Source: an uncultured beta proteobacterium (GTDB lineage: Bacteria; Pseudomonadota; Gammaproteobacteria; Burkholderiales; Burkholderiaceae_C). Taken from it: a stretch of DNA of 64,000 nucleotides. Positions within the stretch are counted from its first letter, which is position 1, and every line of letters begins with the position of its first letter. The DNA is taken from positions 1-64,000 of the forward strand of contig CAIYYA010000255.1 in assembly GCA_903930255.1 (NCBI GenBank). The letters are read 5' to 3'. The notes beneath the pieces were generated by a model. The model saw nothing but the letters and a program-made list of their open reading frames with translations. It was not told the DNA's origin and ran no database searches. Position numbers and translations under genes: made by a program. This document shows, in pieces, positions 1 to 8,492 of the stretch.

Positions 1-2
1 AA

Positions 3-467
3 GAACAACTACTTGCCGAGTGCAACCTGCACACCATCGTGCGCCTGCCCAACGGCGTGTTTGCGCCCTACACCGGCATCAAGACCAACCTGCTGTTCTT
101 CACCAAAGGCACGCCCACCCAAGACGTTTGGTACTACGAGCACCCGTACCCCGCAGGCGTGAAGAACTACAACAAGACCAAGCCCATCCGCATCGAAGAG
201 TTTGATGCCGAGAAAGCCTGGTGGGGCAGCGAGGCGGATGGCTTTGCAGTGCGTGTGGAGAACGAACGCGCGTGGAAGGTCAGCATCGACCAGATCAAAG
301 CCGCCAACTACAACCTCGACCAGAAGAACCCCCACGCCGCAGATACCGTGAGCCACGACCCCGAGCAACTGCTGGCCGATTACGCGCGACTGCAAGGTGA
401 GGCGCAGGCACTGCGGGATGAGTTGAAAGACATATTGGTGAAGTCCTTGGGTGACTTGCAAAAATAA
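3..467 (+). CDS. hsdM: Type I restriction-modification DNA methyltransferase subunit HsdM, C-terminal part (gene begins before window)
   Basis: Open frame from window start (EQLLAECNLHTIVRLPNGVFAPYTGIKTNLLFFTKG...); HsdM C-terminal sequence style; hsdS lies downstream. Confidence 0.88.
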   Translation, partial: EQLLAECNLHTIVRLPNGVFAPYTGIKTNLLFFTKGTPTQDVWYYEHPYPAGVKNYNKTKPIRIEEFDAEKAWWGSEADGFAVRVENERAWKVSIDQIKAANYNLDQKNPHAADTVSHDPEQLLADYARLQGEAQALRDELKDILVKSLGDLQK

Positions 468-479
468 CCAAGTAGGTTA
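465..479. promoter_or_regulatory. Putative MqsA operator palindrome TAACC-aagta-GGTTA
   Basis: Perfect 5-bp inverted arms overlapping the hsdM stop codon, 7 nt before mqsR; resembles the AACCT-Nx-AGGTT MqsA operator known from E. coli. Confidence 0.5.
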
Positions 480-485
480 ATAATC

Positions 486-782
486 GTGGAAAAATCAACA
501 CCGCATTGCAAGCTACAGGTTGTGAAAGCCTTGCTGGATGCCGGAAAGTTTCAAGTGACGCGCACCGCACGCAACGGTGCAGCGGCATTGGGTTTTGACT
601 ATCCGGGCATGTTGGCAGTGGTCGCAGCTTTGCAGTTGTCAGACTTTTACAAAAGCATGACCACGCACGCTGACCACACCGTTTGGCAAGATGTTTACCG
701 CGCGGCTACGCCACTGGGCGACGTGTATCTGAAGCTAACGGTGGTGGATGATTTGTTGATCGTCTCTTTCAAGGAACTATGA
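486..782 (+). CDS. mqsR: MqsR-family type II toxin (mRNA interferase)
   Basis: 98 aa, MEKSTPHCKLQVVKALLDAGKFQVTRTARNGAAALGFDYPGMLAVVAAL...; directly followed by an MqsA-like gene. Confidence 0.85.
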   Translation: MEKSTPHCKLQVVKALLDAGKFQVTRTARNGAAALGFDYPGMLAVVAALQLSDFYKSMTTHADHTVWQDVYRAATPLGDVYLKLTVVDDLLIVSFKEL

Positions 783-783
783 C

Positions 784-1182
784 ATGAAATGCCCAAGCTG
801 CGGCGCTGCCGAACTGATCCACGACACCCGTGACGAAACGTACACCTACAAAGGCGTCAGCACAGTCATCCCCGCCGTCACCGGAGACTTCTGCCCTGCT
901 TGCGCCGAGTCGATTCACGATGGCGCTGAAACGGAACGCGTGATGAAAGAAATGAGCGCATTTCAGCGCCAAGTCAACGCCGCGTTTGTTCCCCCCAGCT
1001 TCATCACCGACATCCGCAAGAAGCTAGCCCTGGACCAGCGCGAAGCCGCTGAAATTTTTGGTGGCGGTGTCAACGCCTTCTCGCGGTATGAAACTGGCAA
1101 AACCAAACCTCCGCTGGCGCTGGTGAAGCTGCTCAAGGTGTTGGACCGCCACCCGGAGCTGCTGGCCGAGGTGCGGGCTTGA
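784..1182 (+). CDS. mqsA: MqsA-family antitoxin (N-terminal zinc CPxC pairs, C-terminal Xre-type HTH)
   Basis: MKCPSCGAAELIHDTRDETYTYKGV...DFCPAC plus HTH ...ITDIRKKLALDQREAAEIFGGGVNAFSRYETGKTKPP. Confidence 0.88.
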   Translation: MKCPSCGAAELIHDTRDETYTYKGVSTVIPAVTGDFCPACAESIHDGAETERVMKEMSAFQRQVNAAFVPPSFITDIRKKLALDQREAAEIFGGGVNAFSRYETGKTKPPLALVKLLKVLDRHPELLAEVRA

Positions 1183-1219
1183 GATTTTCTATTGAATTGG
1201 CCTCTAGCCCCCGTGGAAT

Positions 1220-2917
1220 GTGCGCATGCTGCTATCAAATGTGAATCTATTGGCGAAAGCCCCAAATGGCGTGGCGCGTCTGCGCGAGCTGATTTTGACG
1301 CTGGCCGTGCAAGGCAAGCTGGTGCCGCAAGACCCGAAGGACGAACCGGCGAGTGAATTGCTGAAGAAGATTCGGGTGGAGAAAGACCGGCTGATTGCCG
1401 AGGGCAAGATCAAGCGTGACAAGCCGCTGGCGGAGATTGCGGAGGAGGAAATGCCGTTCTTGCTGCCTTCGGGTTGGGAATGGGAAAGATTTGGCGCGAT
1501 CGCTGGTATTGAGCGTGGTGGTTCGCCTCGCCCAATTGACTCATTTCTGACGGACGATCCTGATGGGTTGAATTGGATCAAGATCGGGGACACAGAAAAA
1601 GGTGGAAAGTACATCACCTCTGCCAGCCAGAAGATTAGGCGAGAAGGTTTGGTGAAGACGCGAATGGTTTTCCCAGGCGACTTTCTCCTCACGAACTCGA
1701 TGAGCTTCGGGCGCCCGTACATAACTCAAATTGAAGGGTGTATCCATGACGGATGGTTGCGCATCAGTCCGCCAAGTTCTCTGAACAAAGATTATCTTTA
1801 TCTGTTGCTCTCGTCCCGGTTCATTCGCACCGTTTTCGAAGCAGCAGCGGCTGGTGGTGTCGTACTGAACCTGAATGCAGACAAGGTTCGCACGGTTCCA
1901 ATTCCGCTGCCGCCGCTCGTCGAACAATCCCGCATCGTCACCCGCGTGGAAGAACTCATGCGCCTGTGCGACGCGCTCGAAGCCAAAGGCCAGCTCGAAG
2001 CCACGCAACACACCCAGCTCGTCAGCACCCTGCTGGCCACGCTCACCGACAACGAAACGCCCGCGCAACTGACTGAGAACTGGCACCGCATCGCCACCCA
2101 CTTCGACCTGCTGCTAGACCGCCCCCAGGCCGTGGACGCGCTGGAGCAAACCATCCTGCAACTCGCAGTGCGCGGCCTGCTCGTCCCCCAAGACCCGCAA
2201 GACGAACCCGCCAGTGAACTATTGAAGAAAATCCGCGCCGAGAAAGACAAGCTCATCGCCCAAGGCAAGATCAAACGCGACAAACCCTTGCCGCCGATTG
2301 CGGAAGACGAACAGCCGTTTGCGTTGCCGCCGGGATGGGAGTGGGTGCGAATTGAGACACTGGCAGATGTCGGAACCGGAACGACACCATCCCGAGACAA
2401 CGTGGCTTTTTTCGCCAATGGTTCGATACCGTGGGTTACCAGCGGTGAAACAGGCAAGCCGTTCATTGCTGAAACTGCTCAGCACGTTACTGAGTTTGCC
2501 CTTTTACAAACCAATTTAACGGTCTACCCGGTTGGGACACTGGTTCTGGCAATGTATGGGCAAGGCAAAACGCGGGGGCAAGTTTCGGAACTGCAAATTG
2601 AAGCAACGACAAACCAAGCATGTGCAGCCATTGTGCTCGTAGAGCAGTCGTTGGCACATCGCAGTTTCGTTAAGCTTGTGTTTGAAAAGAGCTACGACAA
2701 GATACGTCAGCTTTCCGCAGGTGGCGCGCAGCCAAATTTGAATGTCGGAAAAATCAAAGCGACGTTGATCCCCCTCCCGCCCCTCGCCGAACAATCCCGC
2801 ATCGTCACCCGCGTAGCCCAGCTGCGCCGCCTGTGTTCCGACCTGCGCAAGCGCCTGACCGCCAGTCAATCCACCCAAGCCCATCTGGCCGAGGCGTTGG
2901 TTCAGGATGTTGCGTAG
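1220..2917 (+). CDS. hsdS: Type I restriction enzyme specificity subunit HsdS
   Basis: 565 aa with two repeated conserved regions (LVPQDPxDEPASELLKKIRxEKD...GWEWxR and IPLPPLxEQSRIVTRV) flanking two variable target-recognition regions. Start is GTG 1220 or ATG 1226. Confidence 0.92.
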   Translation: MRMLLSNVNLLAKAPNGVARLRELILTLAVQGKLVPQDPKDEPASELLKKIRVEKDRLIAEGKIKRDKPLAEIAEEEMPFLLPSGWEWERFGAIAGIERGGSPRPIDSFLTDDPDGLNWIKIGDTEKGGKYITSASQKIRREGLVKTRMVFPGDFLLTNSMSFGRPYITQIEGCIHDGWLRISPPSSLNKDYLYLLLSSRFIRTVFEAAAAGGVVLNLNADKVRTVPIPLPPLVEQSRIVTRVEELMRLCDALEAKGQLEATQHTQLVSTLLATLTDNETPAQLTENWHRIATHFDLLLDRPQAVDALEQTILQLAVRGLLVPQDPQDEPASELLKKIRAEKDKLIAQGKIKRDKPLPPIAEDEQPFALPPGWEWVRIETLADVGTGTTPSRDNVAFFANGSIPWVTSGETGKPFIAETAQHVTEFALLQTNLTVYPVGTLVLAMYGQGKTRGQVSELQIEATTNQACAAIVLVEQSLAHRSFVKLVFEKSYDKIRQLSAGGAQPNLNVGKIKATLIPLPPLAEQSRIVTRVAQLRRLCSDLRKRLTASQSTQAHLAEALVQDVA

Positions 2918-2988
2918 AAAGCGAAAAATCGTTGATTCGGCTTGATTAAACTTGATTTCAACCGCTTTGCACCGATAATCTACTGCTT

Positions 2989-4110
2989 ATGCACAAAGTT
3001 ATCCACAGCGACAACGTCAAATCCGCTATCCAGAAGCTGGGTTGGACCCAGAAAGAACTGGCTGCGCAGTTGGGTGTAACAGGTCAAGCTGTTACCAACT
3101 GGATGAAGGGAACAGATTTCCCCCGCCCCGACAAGCTACTCAAGCTTGCAACCACTCTGAAGCTGGGGTTTGCCGAATTGGTGCAGTTGCCCCAAGCCGC
3201 TCAGCCTGTCGTGGCATTTCGCAAAAAGGCTGGGGCCAAGACGACTGACGCACATGTTTCCAAAGCCATGGCGATGGGTGCGCTCCTCAAAGGCTTAGTC
3301 CCGTTTCTACCGACTCTGCCGCAATTGCGCCGCCAAGTGCCCAACCCCAATACTGATTACGTCGCCTTGCAGGCTGTTGCGGCGCAGGTGCGCGCAACCC
3401 TGGGTTTGACCCAAGGCGCGGTGCTGCATTACGGACACTTGCTGGGTGAGTTTGTCGAGAACGGTGCTGTGGTCGTGCCGGTGATGTGGGGCAGTCAGCA
3501 AAACCACAAAAACGCACTACACATCCTGTTACCGCAAGAGCGTGTAACGTTTATTTTGTTGAACTTGGATACGTACCCGGAGGACTTCAAGTTCTGGATG
3601 GCACATGAATTGGCGCATGTGTTTACGCCAGACCTTGCAGGCAAGATAGAGGGTGAAGACTTTGCCGATGCATTTGCGGGTGCGTTGTTGTTTCCTGTGG
3701 AGTTGGCCCGTACGGTGTACGAAAAGGCATCTGGTGGTAATAAAACTAATGAGTCAAAGGTGTTGCAGGCATTTGCGGCCGAACATGGCATTTCTTTGTT
3801 TAGCGTTTTCAATGAAGCAAATCGTTTTGCGCAAGCCAACGGCCTGCCTCCGTTAAAACACGACGCAACAGAGATACATGCCATTCGCAACGCACAACGC
3901 GGCAAACTGGTGAGTGAGATGTTGTTTGCGCCATTGCCGCCCGAACCGTCGGTCTATGTGGCTGCTGCTGAAAAGCAATTTAAGAGTCCGTTCTTTTACG
4001 CCTTGCGCCGCATGGTGAAAGAGCAGCAAACGGGTGCTGGATACATTCAGCAAGTTATGGACATTCCTATGCAGGATGCAGCGGCACTGCATAAGGAATT
4101 GGCTCGGTGA
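2989..4110 (+). CDS. Xre-family HTH protein fused to ImmA/IrrE-type zinc metallopeptidase domain
   Basis: N-terminal HTH (LGWTQKELAAQLGVTGQAVTNWMKG), HELAH zinc motif, downstream GEDFADAFAGALLFP. Confidence 0.85.
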   Translation: MHKVIHSDNVKSAIQKLGWTQKELAAQLGVTGQAVTNWMKGTDFPRPDKLLKLATTLKLGFAELVQLPQAAQPVVAFRKKAGAKTTDAHVSKAMAMGALLKGLVPFLPTLPQLRRQVPNPNTDYVALQAVAAQVRATLGLTQGAVLHYGHLLGEFVENGAVVVPVMWGSQQNHKNALHILLPQERVTFILLNLDTYPEDFKFWMAHELAHVFTPDLAGKIEGEDFADAFAGALLFPVELARTVYEKASGGNKTNESKVLQAFAAEHGISLFSVFNEANRFAQANGLPPLKHDATEIHAIRNAQRGKLVSEMLFAPLPPEPSVYVAAAEKQFKSPFFYALRRMVKEQQTGAGYIQQVMDIPMQDAAALHKELAR

Positions 4111-4692
4111 CAACCCAGGTCCTGCTGGACACCAACACCTACCTTCGGCTTGCAAAACGAATACGTCCGGCTGTAGGGCGGAAGTTCGGGCAGGTGCCTT
4201 ATGTACTGGTCATCCTCAAGGCGGTGGAAGACGAGGTGCACCGAAGTGCGCGGTTGAGATTTCTAAATCCGTGGTTTGATGAGCCTGAAATTTGCGCAAG
4301 AGCGAATGGCAAAGCAAACTCGGCTCAGTGCAGCGGAAAAACAGGACTTGAAGCTGGTGCAAGACGTGCTGCGGGGCACAGTTCAGTTGGATGTTGCCAA
4401 GTACACAACCGGTCGTTCACCACCGGGGGCCACGGATTGCTGGTTGCTGGCATACGGTCAAGTCAAGGATGCCATTGTGGCAACCGATGACTTGGGCATG
4501 CATACGCTGGCGGCAGACTTTGGTCTTAAGGTTTGGCATGGATTTGAGTTGTTGGCAAAACTCAAATCAGCGAAGGTAGTAGACAACGATCTGATCCGCG
4601 ACATCTACGATGCATTGGAGCGCAACGGCGATATGACTGAAACTTGGCGCAAGGCCAAGTACAGTGAGTTCGCGAGAATCTTTGGCGTTTAA
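4107..4692 (+). pseudogene. PIN-domain protein interrupted by a single frameshift (possible toxin partner of the Xre-ImmA gene)
   Basis: Frame 4107.. encodes TTQVLLDTNTYLRLAKRI...PWFDEPE. The shifted frame to 4692 encodes FAQERMAKQTRLS...GATDCWLLAYGQVKDAIVATDDLGMHTLAADFGLKV. Removing one nt in the gAAATTTg tract at 4287-4293 joins them. GTG start overlaps the upstream TGA (GTGA). Confidence 0.7.
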
Positions 4693-4777
4693 CGCTTCAC
4701 CAAAGAAAAACCCCCAAGCAGTTGACACCGAAGTGCGTTTCTGAAGGGGGCCGTGTTGAGAAGAAGTTTACTAAAAG

Positions 4778-6286
4778 TTACCGGCTACTCGGAAAACTAA
4801 ACACCGCCCCCTCGCGCACGCCAGCACTTGGCCAGCGCTGGGTAATGGTCTTGCGCTTGGTATAAAAGCGCATCGCGTCCGGGCCGTAGCCGTGCAGGTC
4901 GCCAAATAGAGAACGCTTCCAGCCACCAAACGAGTGGTACGCCACCGGCACCGGCAGCGGCACATTCACGCCCACCATGCCGACCAGAATGTTGTCGGTG
5001 AAATAACGCGCGGCTTCTCCGTCGCGGGTGAAGATGCAGGTGCCGTTGCCGTATTCGTGGGCATCGATCATGTCCATCGCCTCTTGCAAAGTTTTTACCC
5101 GCACCACACCCAGCACCGGGCCAAAAATTTCTTCCTGGTAAGTCACCATGCCAGGCTTCACGTTGTCAAACAGGCAAGCGCCTAAAAAGTAACCTGCTTC
5201 GTGACCGGGCACGCTGACGCCACGGCCATCCACCACCAGCGTGGCACCCTCGGCCACACCCTGATCAACGTAGCCTTTAACCTTGTCGAAATGCGCCTTG
5301 GTCACCAGCGGTCCCATGTCGCAAGCAGCATCGGTGCCGGGGCCGACCTTCATCTTGGCAATTTCGACCGTCAGGCCTGCCACCACCGCGTCGGCCGTGG
5401 CGTCACCGACGGCTACCACCAGCGGAATCGCCATGCAGCGCTCGCCGCACGAACCATAAGCGGCGCCCATCAGCGCATTCACCGCGTTGGCGATGTCGGC
5501 ATCGGGCATCACCACGGCGTGGTTTTTGGCACCACCCAAAGCCTGCACACGCTTGCCCTGACTGCATCCCGTGCTATAAATATATTCAGCAATGGGGGTG
5601 GAGCCGACAAAGCTGATGGCTTTGACGCGTGGGTCGTTCAGCAGCGTATCGACGGCCTCTTTGTCGCCATGCACCACGTTAAGCACGCCCGGTGGCAGAC
5701 CCGCTTGCAGCGCCAGTTGCGCCACCAGCAAGGCACTGCTGGGGTCACGCTCGGAAGGTTTCAAAATGAAAGTGTTGCCGCAGGCTACGGCCATCGGCCA
5801 CATCCACAACGGCACCATCACCGGAAAGTTGAACGGTGTGATGCCGGCGGTGACACCCAGCGCCTGGAATTCGCTCCACGAATCAATCGCAGGGCCGACA
5901 TTTTTGCTGTGCTCACCCTTGAGCAATTCAGGGGCATACGAGGCGTATTCGACGTTTTCAATGCCACGCTGCAGCTCGCCCATGCTGTCGGCTAGCACCT
6001 TGCCGTGCTCGGCAGTGACCAGTGCGCAGATCGCCTGTGCGTTGGCTTCGAGCAGCACTTTCAGATTGCTCATGACGCGCGCACGCTTGAGCGGCGGCGT
6101 ATTGCGCCAGGCCGGGTAAGCGGCTTGGGCACTGGCGATGGCCGCCTCGACGGTCAGTTTGTCTGCCAGCAGCACACGCTTTTCGACCTGGCCGGTGGCG
6201 GGATTGAACACGTCGGCACTGCGGCTGCCACCTTGGGTGGCTTTGCCGTCAATCAGGTGCGCAATGAGGGGAAGTGTTTTGCTCAT
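4778..6286 (-). CDS. mmsA: CoA-acylating methylmalonate-semialdehyde dehydrogenase
   Basis: 502 aa, full aldehyde dehydrogenase frame; ITPFNFPVMVPLWMWPMAVACGNTFILKPSERDPS and GSCGERCMAI are MmsA-typical. Confidence 0.92.
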   Translation of the reverse strand: MSKTLPLIAHLIDGKATQGGSRSADVFNPATGQVEKRVLLADKLTVEAAIASAQAAYPAWRNTPPLKRARVMSNLKVLLEANAQAICALVTAEHGKVLADSMGELQRGIENVEYASYAPELLKGEHSKNVGPAIDSWSEFQALGVTAGITPFNFPVMVPLWMWPMAVACGNTFILKPSERDPSSALLVAQLALQAGLPPGVLNVVHGDKEAVDTLLNDPRVKAISFVGSTPIAEYIYSTGCSQGKRVQALGGAKNHAVVMPDADIANAVNALMGAAYGSCGERCMAIPLVVAVGDATADAVVAGLTVEIAKMKVGPGTDAACDMGPLVTKAHFDKVKGYVDQGVAEGATLVVDGRGVSVPGHEAGYFLGACLFDNVKPGMVTYQEEIFGPVLGVVRVKTLQEAMDMIDAHEYGNGTCIFTRDGEAARYFTDNILVGMVGVNVPLPVPVAYHSFGGWKRSLFGDLHGYGPDAMRFYTKRKTITQRWPSAGVREGAVFSFPSSR

Positions 6287-6307
6287 GATCAGTCTCTGTT
6301 TTATAGA

Positions 6308-6355
6308 AAAAATAAGGCTTTAGCGCTTGCTACATAAGCGCCAACAGCTATGTTA
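6308..6355 (+). repeat. Dispersed repeat 'ALAPV element' copy (intergenic, upstream of mmsA)
   Basis: aaaataaggctttagcgcttgctacataagcgccaacagctatgtt; translates K-A-L-A-L-A-T-*-A-P-T-A in the coding-type frame. Confidence 0.65.
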
Positions 6356-6404
6356 AGCATAGCGCGTTCCAAGCCGCGCCACAGCGGGTTCAGGCCGTTA
6401 CCAG

Positions 6405-7031
6405 TCATGTCATCAGGGCAGCCACTTGCCGCGCGGCCTCCTGTGGTTCGCCCAGCAGACCCTGGCGCACACCCTGCCGACTCTCGGGCGGGTGATTCTG
6501 GCTCAACTTAAATTTGCCGACCAGGCTGGTCAGCGTGATCTCCAGGCCAACCACACCGGCCATCATGCGGCTGATGTAATCGCCGGGGGCATCGCCCACC
6601 TGCCAGGGCGCGGCGCGGCGTGCCTCCTGGCTGTTGGTTAACGCATCGAGTTGGGCGCGCAGCCATTGCGGGTCGCCATCCACCACGCGTAAAAAGCCGC
6701 TGGCTTGCACCACCGAATAGTTCCAGGTGGGAACCACGCGGCCATGCTCAGCTTTGCCGGGGTACCAAGAGGGCGAGACATAGGCTTGTGGCCCATGGAA
6801 AACCACCAAAACCTGGCGCTGCGCCGGGTGCAGCTGCCAAAGCGGATTGGCGCGGGCAACGTGGGCGCGCAGGGTGCCATGTGCGCCCGCACTGGCGTCC
6901 AGCACAAAGGGCACCTGATCGGCCACGGGCGCACCGTTGGCCTCGGTGATCAGGGTGCCCAGTGCGTTTTGCGCAATGAGCGCGTGCAGTTGCTCGGCTT
7001 GTGTCTGAGAAAAATGGGCTGGTAAATACAT
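6405..7031 (-). CDS. FMN-binding negative transcriptional regulator, PaiB family
   Basis: MYLPAHFSQTQAEQLHALIAQNALGTLITEANGAPVADQVPFVLD...PTWNYSVVQASG. Confidence 0.88.
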   Translation of the reverse strand: MYLPAHFSQTQAEQLHALIAQNALGTLITEANGAPVADQVPFVLDASAGAHGTLRAHVARANPLWQLHPAQRQVLVVFHGPQAYVSPSWYPGKAEHGRVVPTWNYSVVQASGFLRVVDGDPQWLRAQLDALTNSQEARRAAPWQVGDAPGDYISRMMAGVVGLEITLTSLVGKFKLSQNHPPESRQGVRQGLLGEPQEAARQVAALMT

Positions 7032-7058
7032 GGTCAGAGACGCTTGAATATGTTGGGC

Positions 7059-8399
7059 TTATGCCGTGGCGTTGATGCATTCACCCAGCGCATTGATCAG
7101 GCTGTCAATTTGTGCCGGGGTAGTGATAAAAGGCGGCGCCAGCGCAATCACATCGCCACCATAGCGTACATAAAAACCTTTTTTCAGCATCGCCATGGCA
7201 ACTTCATAGGGGCGCTTGGCGGGCTCACCCGGCAGCGCTGCCAGGGTCAAACCGGCAGCCAGACCCAGGTTACGAATATCGGTGATGTGTTGCACCCCTT
7301 TGAGGCTGTGCACCGCATTCTCGAAATAAGGGCTGAGCGCTTTAGCACGCTCCACCATGTTTTCGCGCTGCAAAATATCCAGCGTGGCCAGGCCCACCGC
7401 ACAGGCCACCGGGTGTGCCGAATAGGTGTAGCCGTGGGCAAATTCGAGCATGTAGTCGGGCCCGCCCTGCGCCATGAAAGTGTCGTAGATGTCTTGGCTG
7501 GCCAGCACCGCGCCCAGCGGTTGTGCCCCGTTGGTGATCTGCTTGGCCACGTTCATGATGTCGGGTGTCACACCAAAAAAATCGGCGCCGGTGTTGGCAC
7601 CCAGGCGACCAAAGCCGGTGATCACTTCGTCAAAAATCAGCAGGATGTTGTTAGCCGTGCAAATCTCGCGCAGGCGCTGCAGGTAGCCCTGCGGTGGCAC
7701 CACCACGCCGCCTGAGCCCGCCATGGGCTCGACAATCACCGCGGCGATGTTGCTGGCATCGTGCAGCGCGATGAGTTTGAGCAGCTCGTCGGCCAGCTCC
7801 GCACCCTGCGCCGGGCAGCCGCGTGAAAACACATTGCTGGCCAACTGGGTGTGCGGCAAGTGGTCGGCTTCAATGCCTTGACCAAACATCTTGCGGTTGC
7901 CCACCATGCCGCCCACCGAAATGCCGCCAAAGTTAACCCCGTGATAGCCTTTTTCACGGCCAATCAGGCGGGTTTTGCTGGCCTGCCCTTTGGCACGCCA
8001 GTAGGCGCGTGCCATCTTTAGCGAAGTGTCGGCCGCTTCAGAGCCCGAGCCGGTAAAAAACACATAGTCGAGCCCGGCCGGGGTGAGCTCTTTGAGTTTG
8101 TTGGCCAACGCAAACGACAGTGGGTGGCCAAACTGAAAGGCCGGTGAATAGTCAAGCGTGGCGAGTTGTCTGGCGGCTGCATCCACAATCTCTTGGCGCC
8201 CATGCCCCAAGCCGCTGCACCACAAACCCGACAGACCATCAAAAATCTGCCGCCCATCGACATCGGTGTAATAACAGCCCTGGGCGCTGGTTATCAGGCG
8301 CGGATTGGCCTTGAAGTTGCGGTTGCCGGTGAAGGGCATCCAGTGCGCGTCGAGCCAGGCGGCATCGGTGCGCGGCGGTGCGGTGTCAGTTGTGCTCAT
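7059..8399 (-). CDS. aptA: Class III aminotransferase, omega-amino acid (beta-alanine):pyruvate type
   Basis: HWMPFTGNRNFKANPRLITSAQGCYYTDVDGRQIFDGLSGLWCSGLGHGR and PLP-Lys region NVAKQITNGAQPLGAV. Confidence 0.87.
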   Translation of the reverse strand: MSTTDTAPPRTDAAWLDAHWMPFTGNRNFKANPRLITSAQGCYYTDVDGRQIFDGLSGLWCSGLGHGRQEIVDAAARQLATLDYSPAFQFGHPLSFALANKLKELTPAGLDYVFFTGSGSEAADTSLKMARAYWRAKGQASKTRLIGREKGYHGVNFGGISVGGMVGNRKMFGQGIEADHLPHTQLASNVFSRGCPAQGAELADELLKLIALHDASNIAAVIVEPMAGSGGVVVPPQGYLQRLREICTANNILLIFDEVITGFGRLGANTGADFFGVTPDIMNVAKQITNGAQPLGAVLASQDIYDTFMAQGGPDYMLEFAHGYTYSAHPVACAVGLATLDILQRENMVERAKALSPYFENAVHSLKGVQHITDIRNLGLAAGLTLAALPGEPAKRPYEVAMAMLKKGFYVRYGGDVIALAPPFITTPAQIDSLINALGECINATA

Positions 8400-8492
8400 G
8401 CGGTCTTTCTTTAGAAATCGAATCGGTGGGCGATTGTGCGGGGCTCTATTACTCTTATGATTGCTTAACTATCAAACTTTAGTTGCGAGTTT

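Noticed and set aside
1220-2917. Internal repeats of hsdS as a novel repeat array
   Set aside because: Explained by the normal two-half architecture of HsdS.
4693-4760. Possible terminator (ccccc...ggggg) after the PIN gene
   Set aside because: Stem only 5 bp with a loop of about 30 nt and no T-run; not supportable.
5201-5995. 264-aa open frame on plus strand
   Set aside because: Antisense to mmsA; no domain, His-rich shadow ORF.
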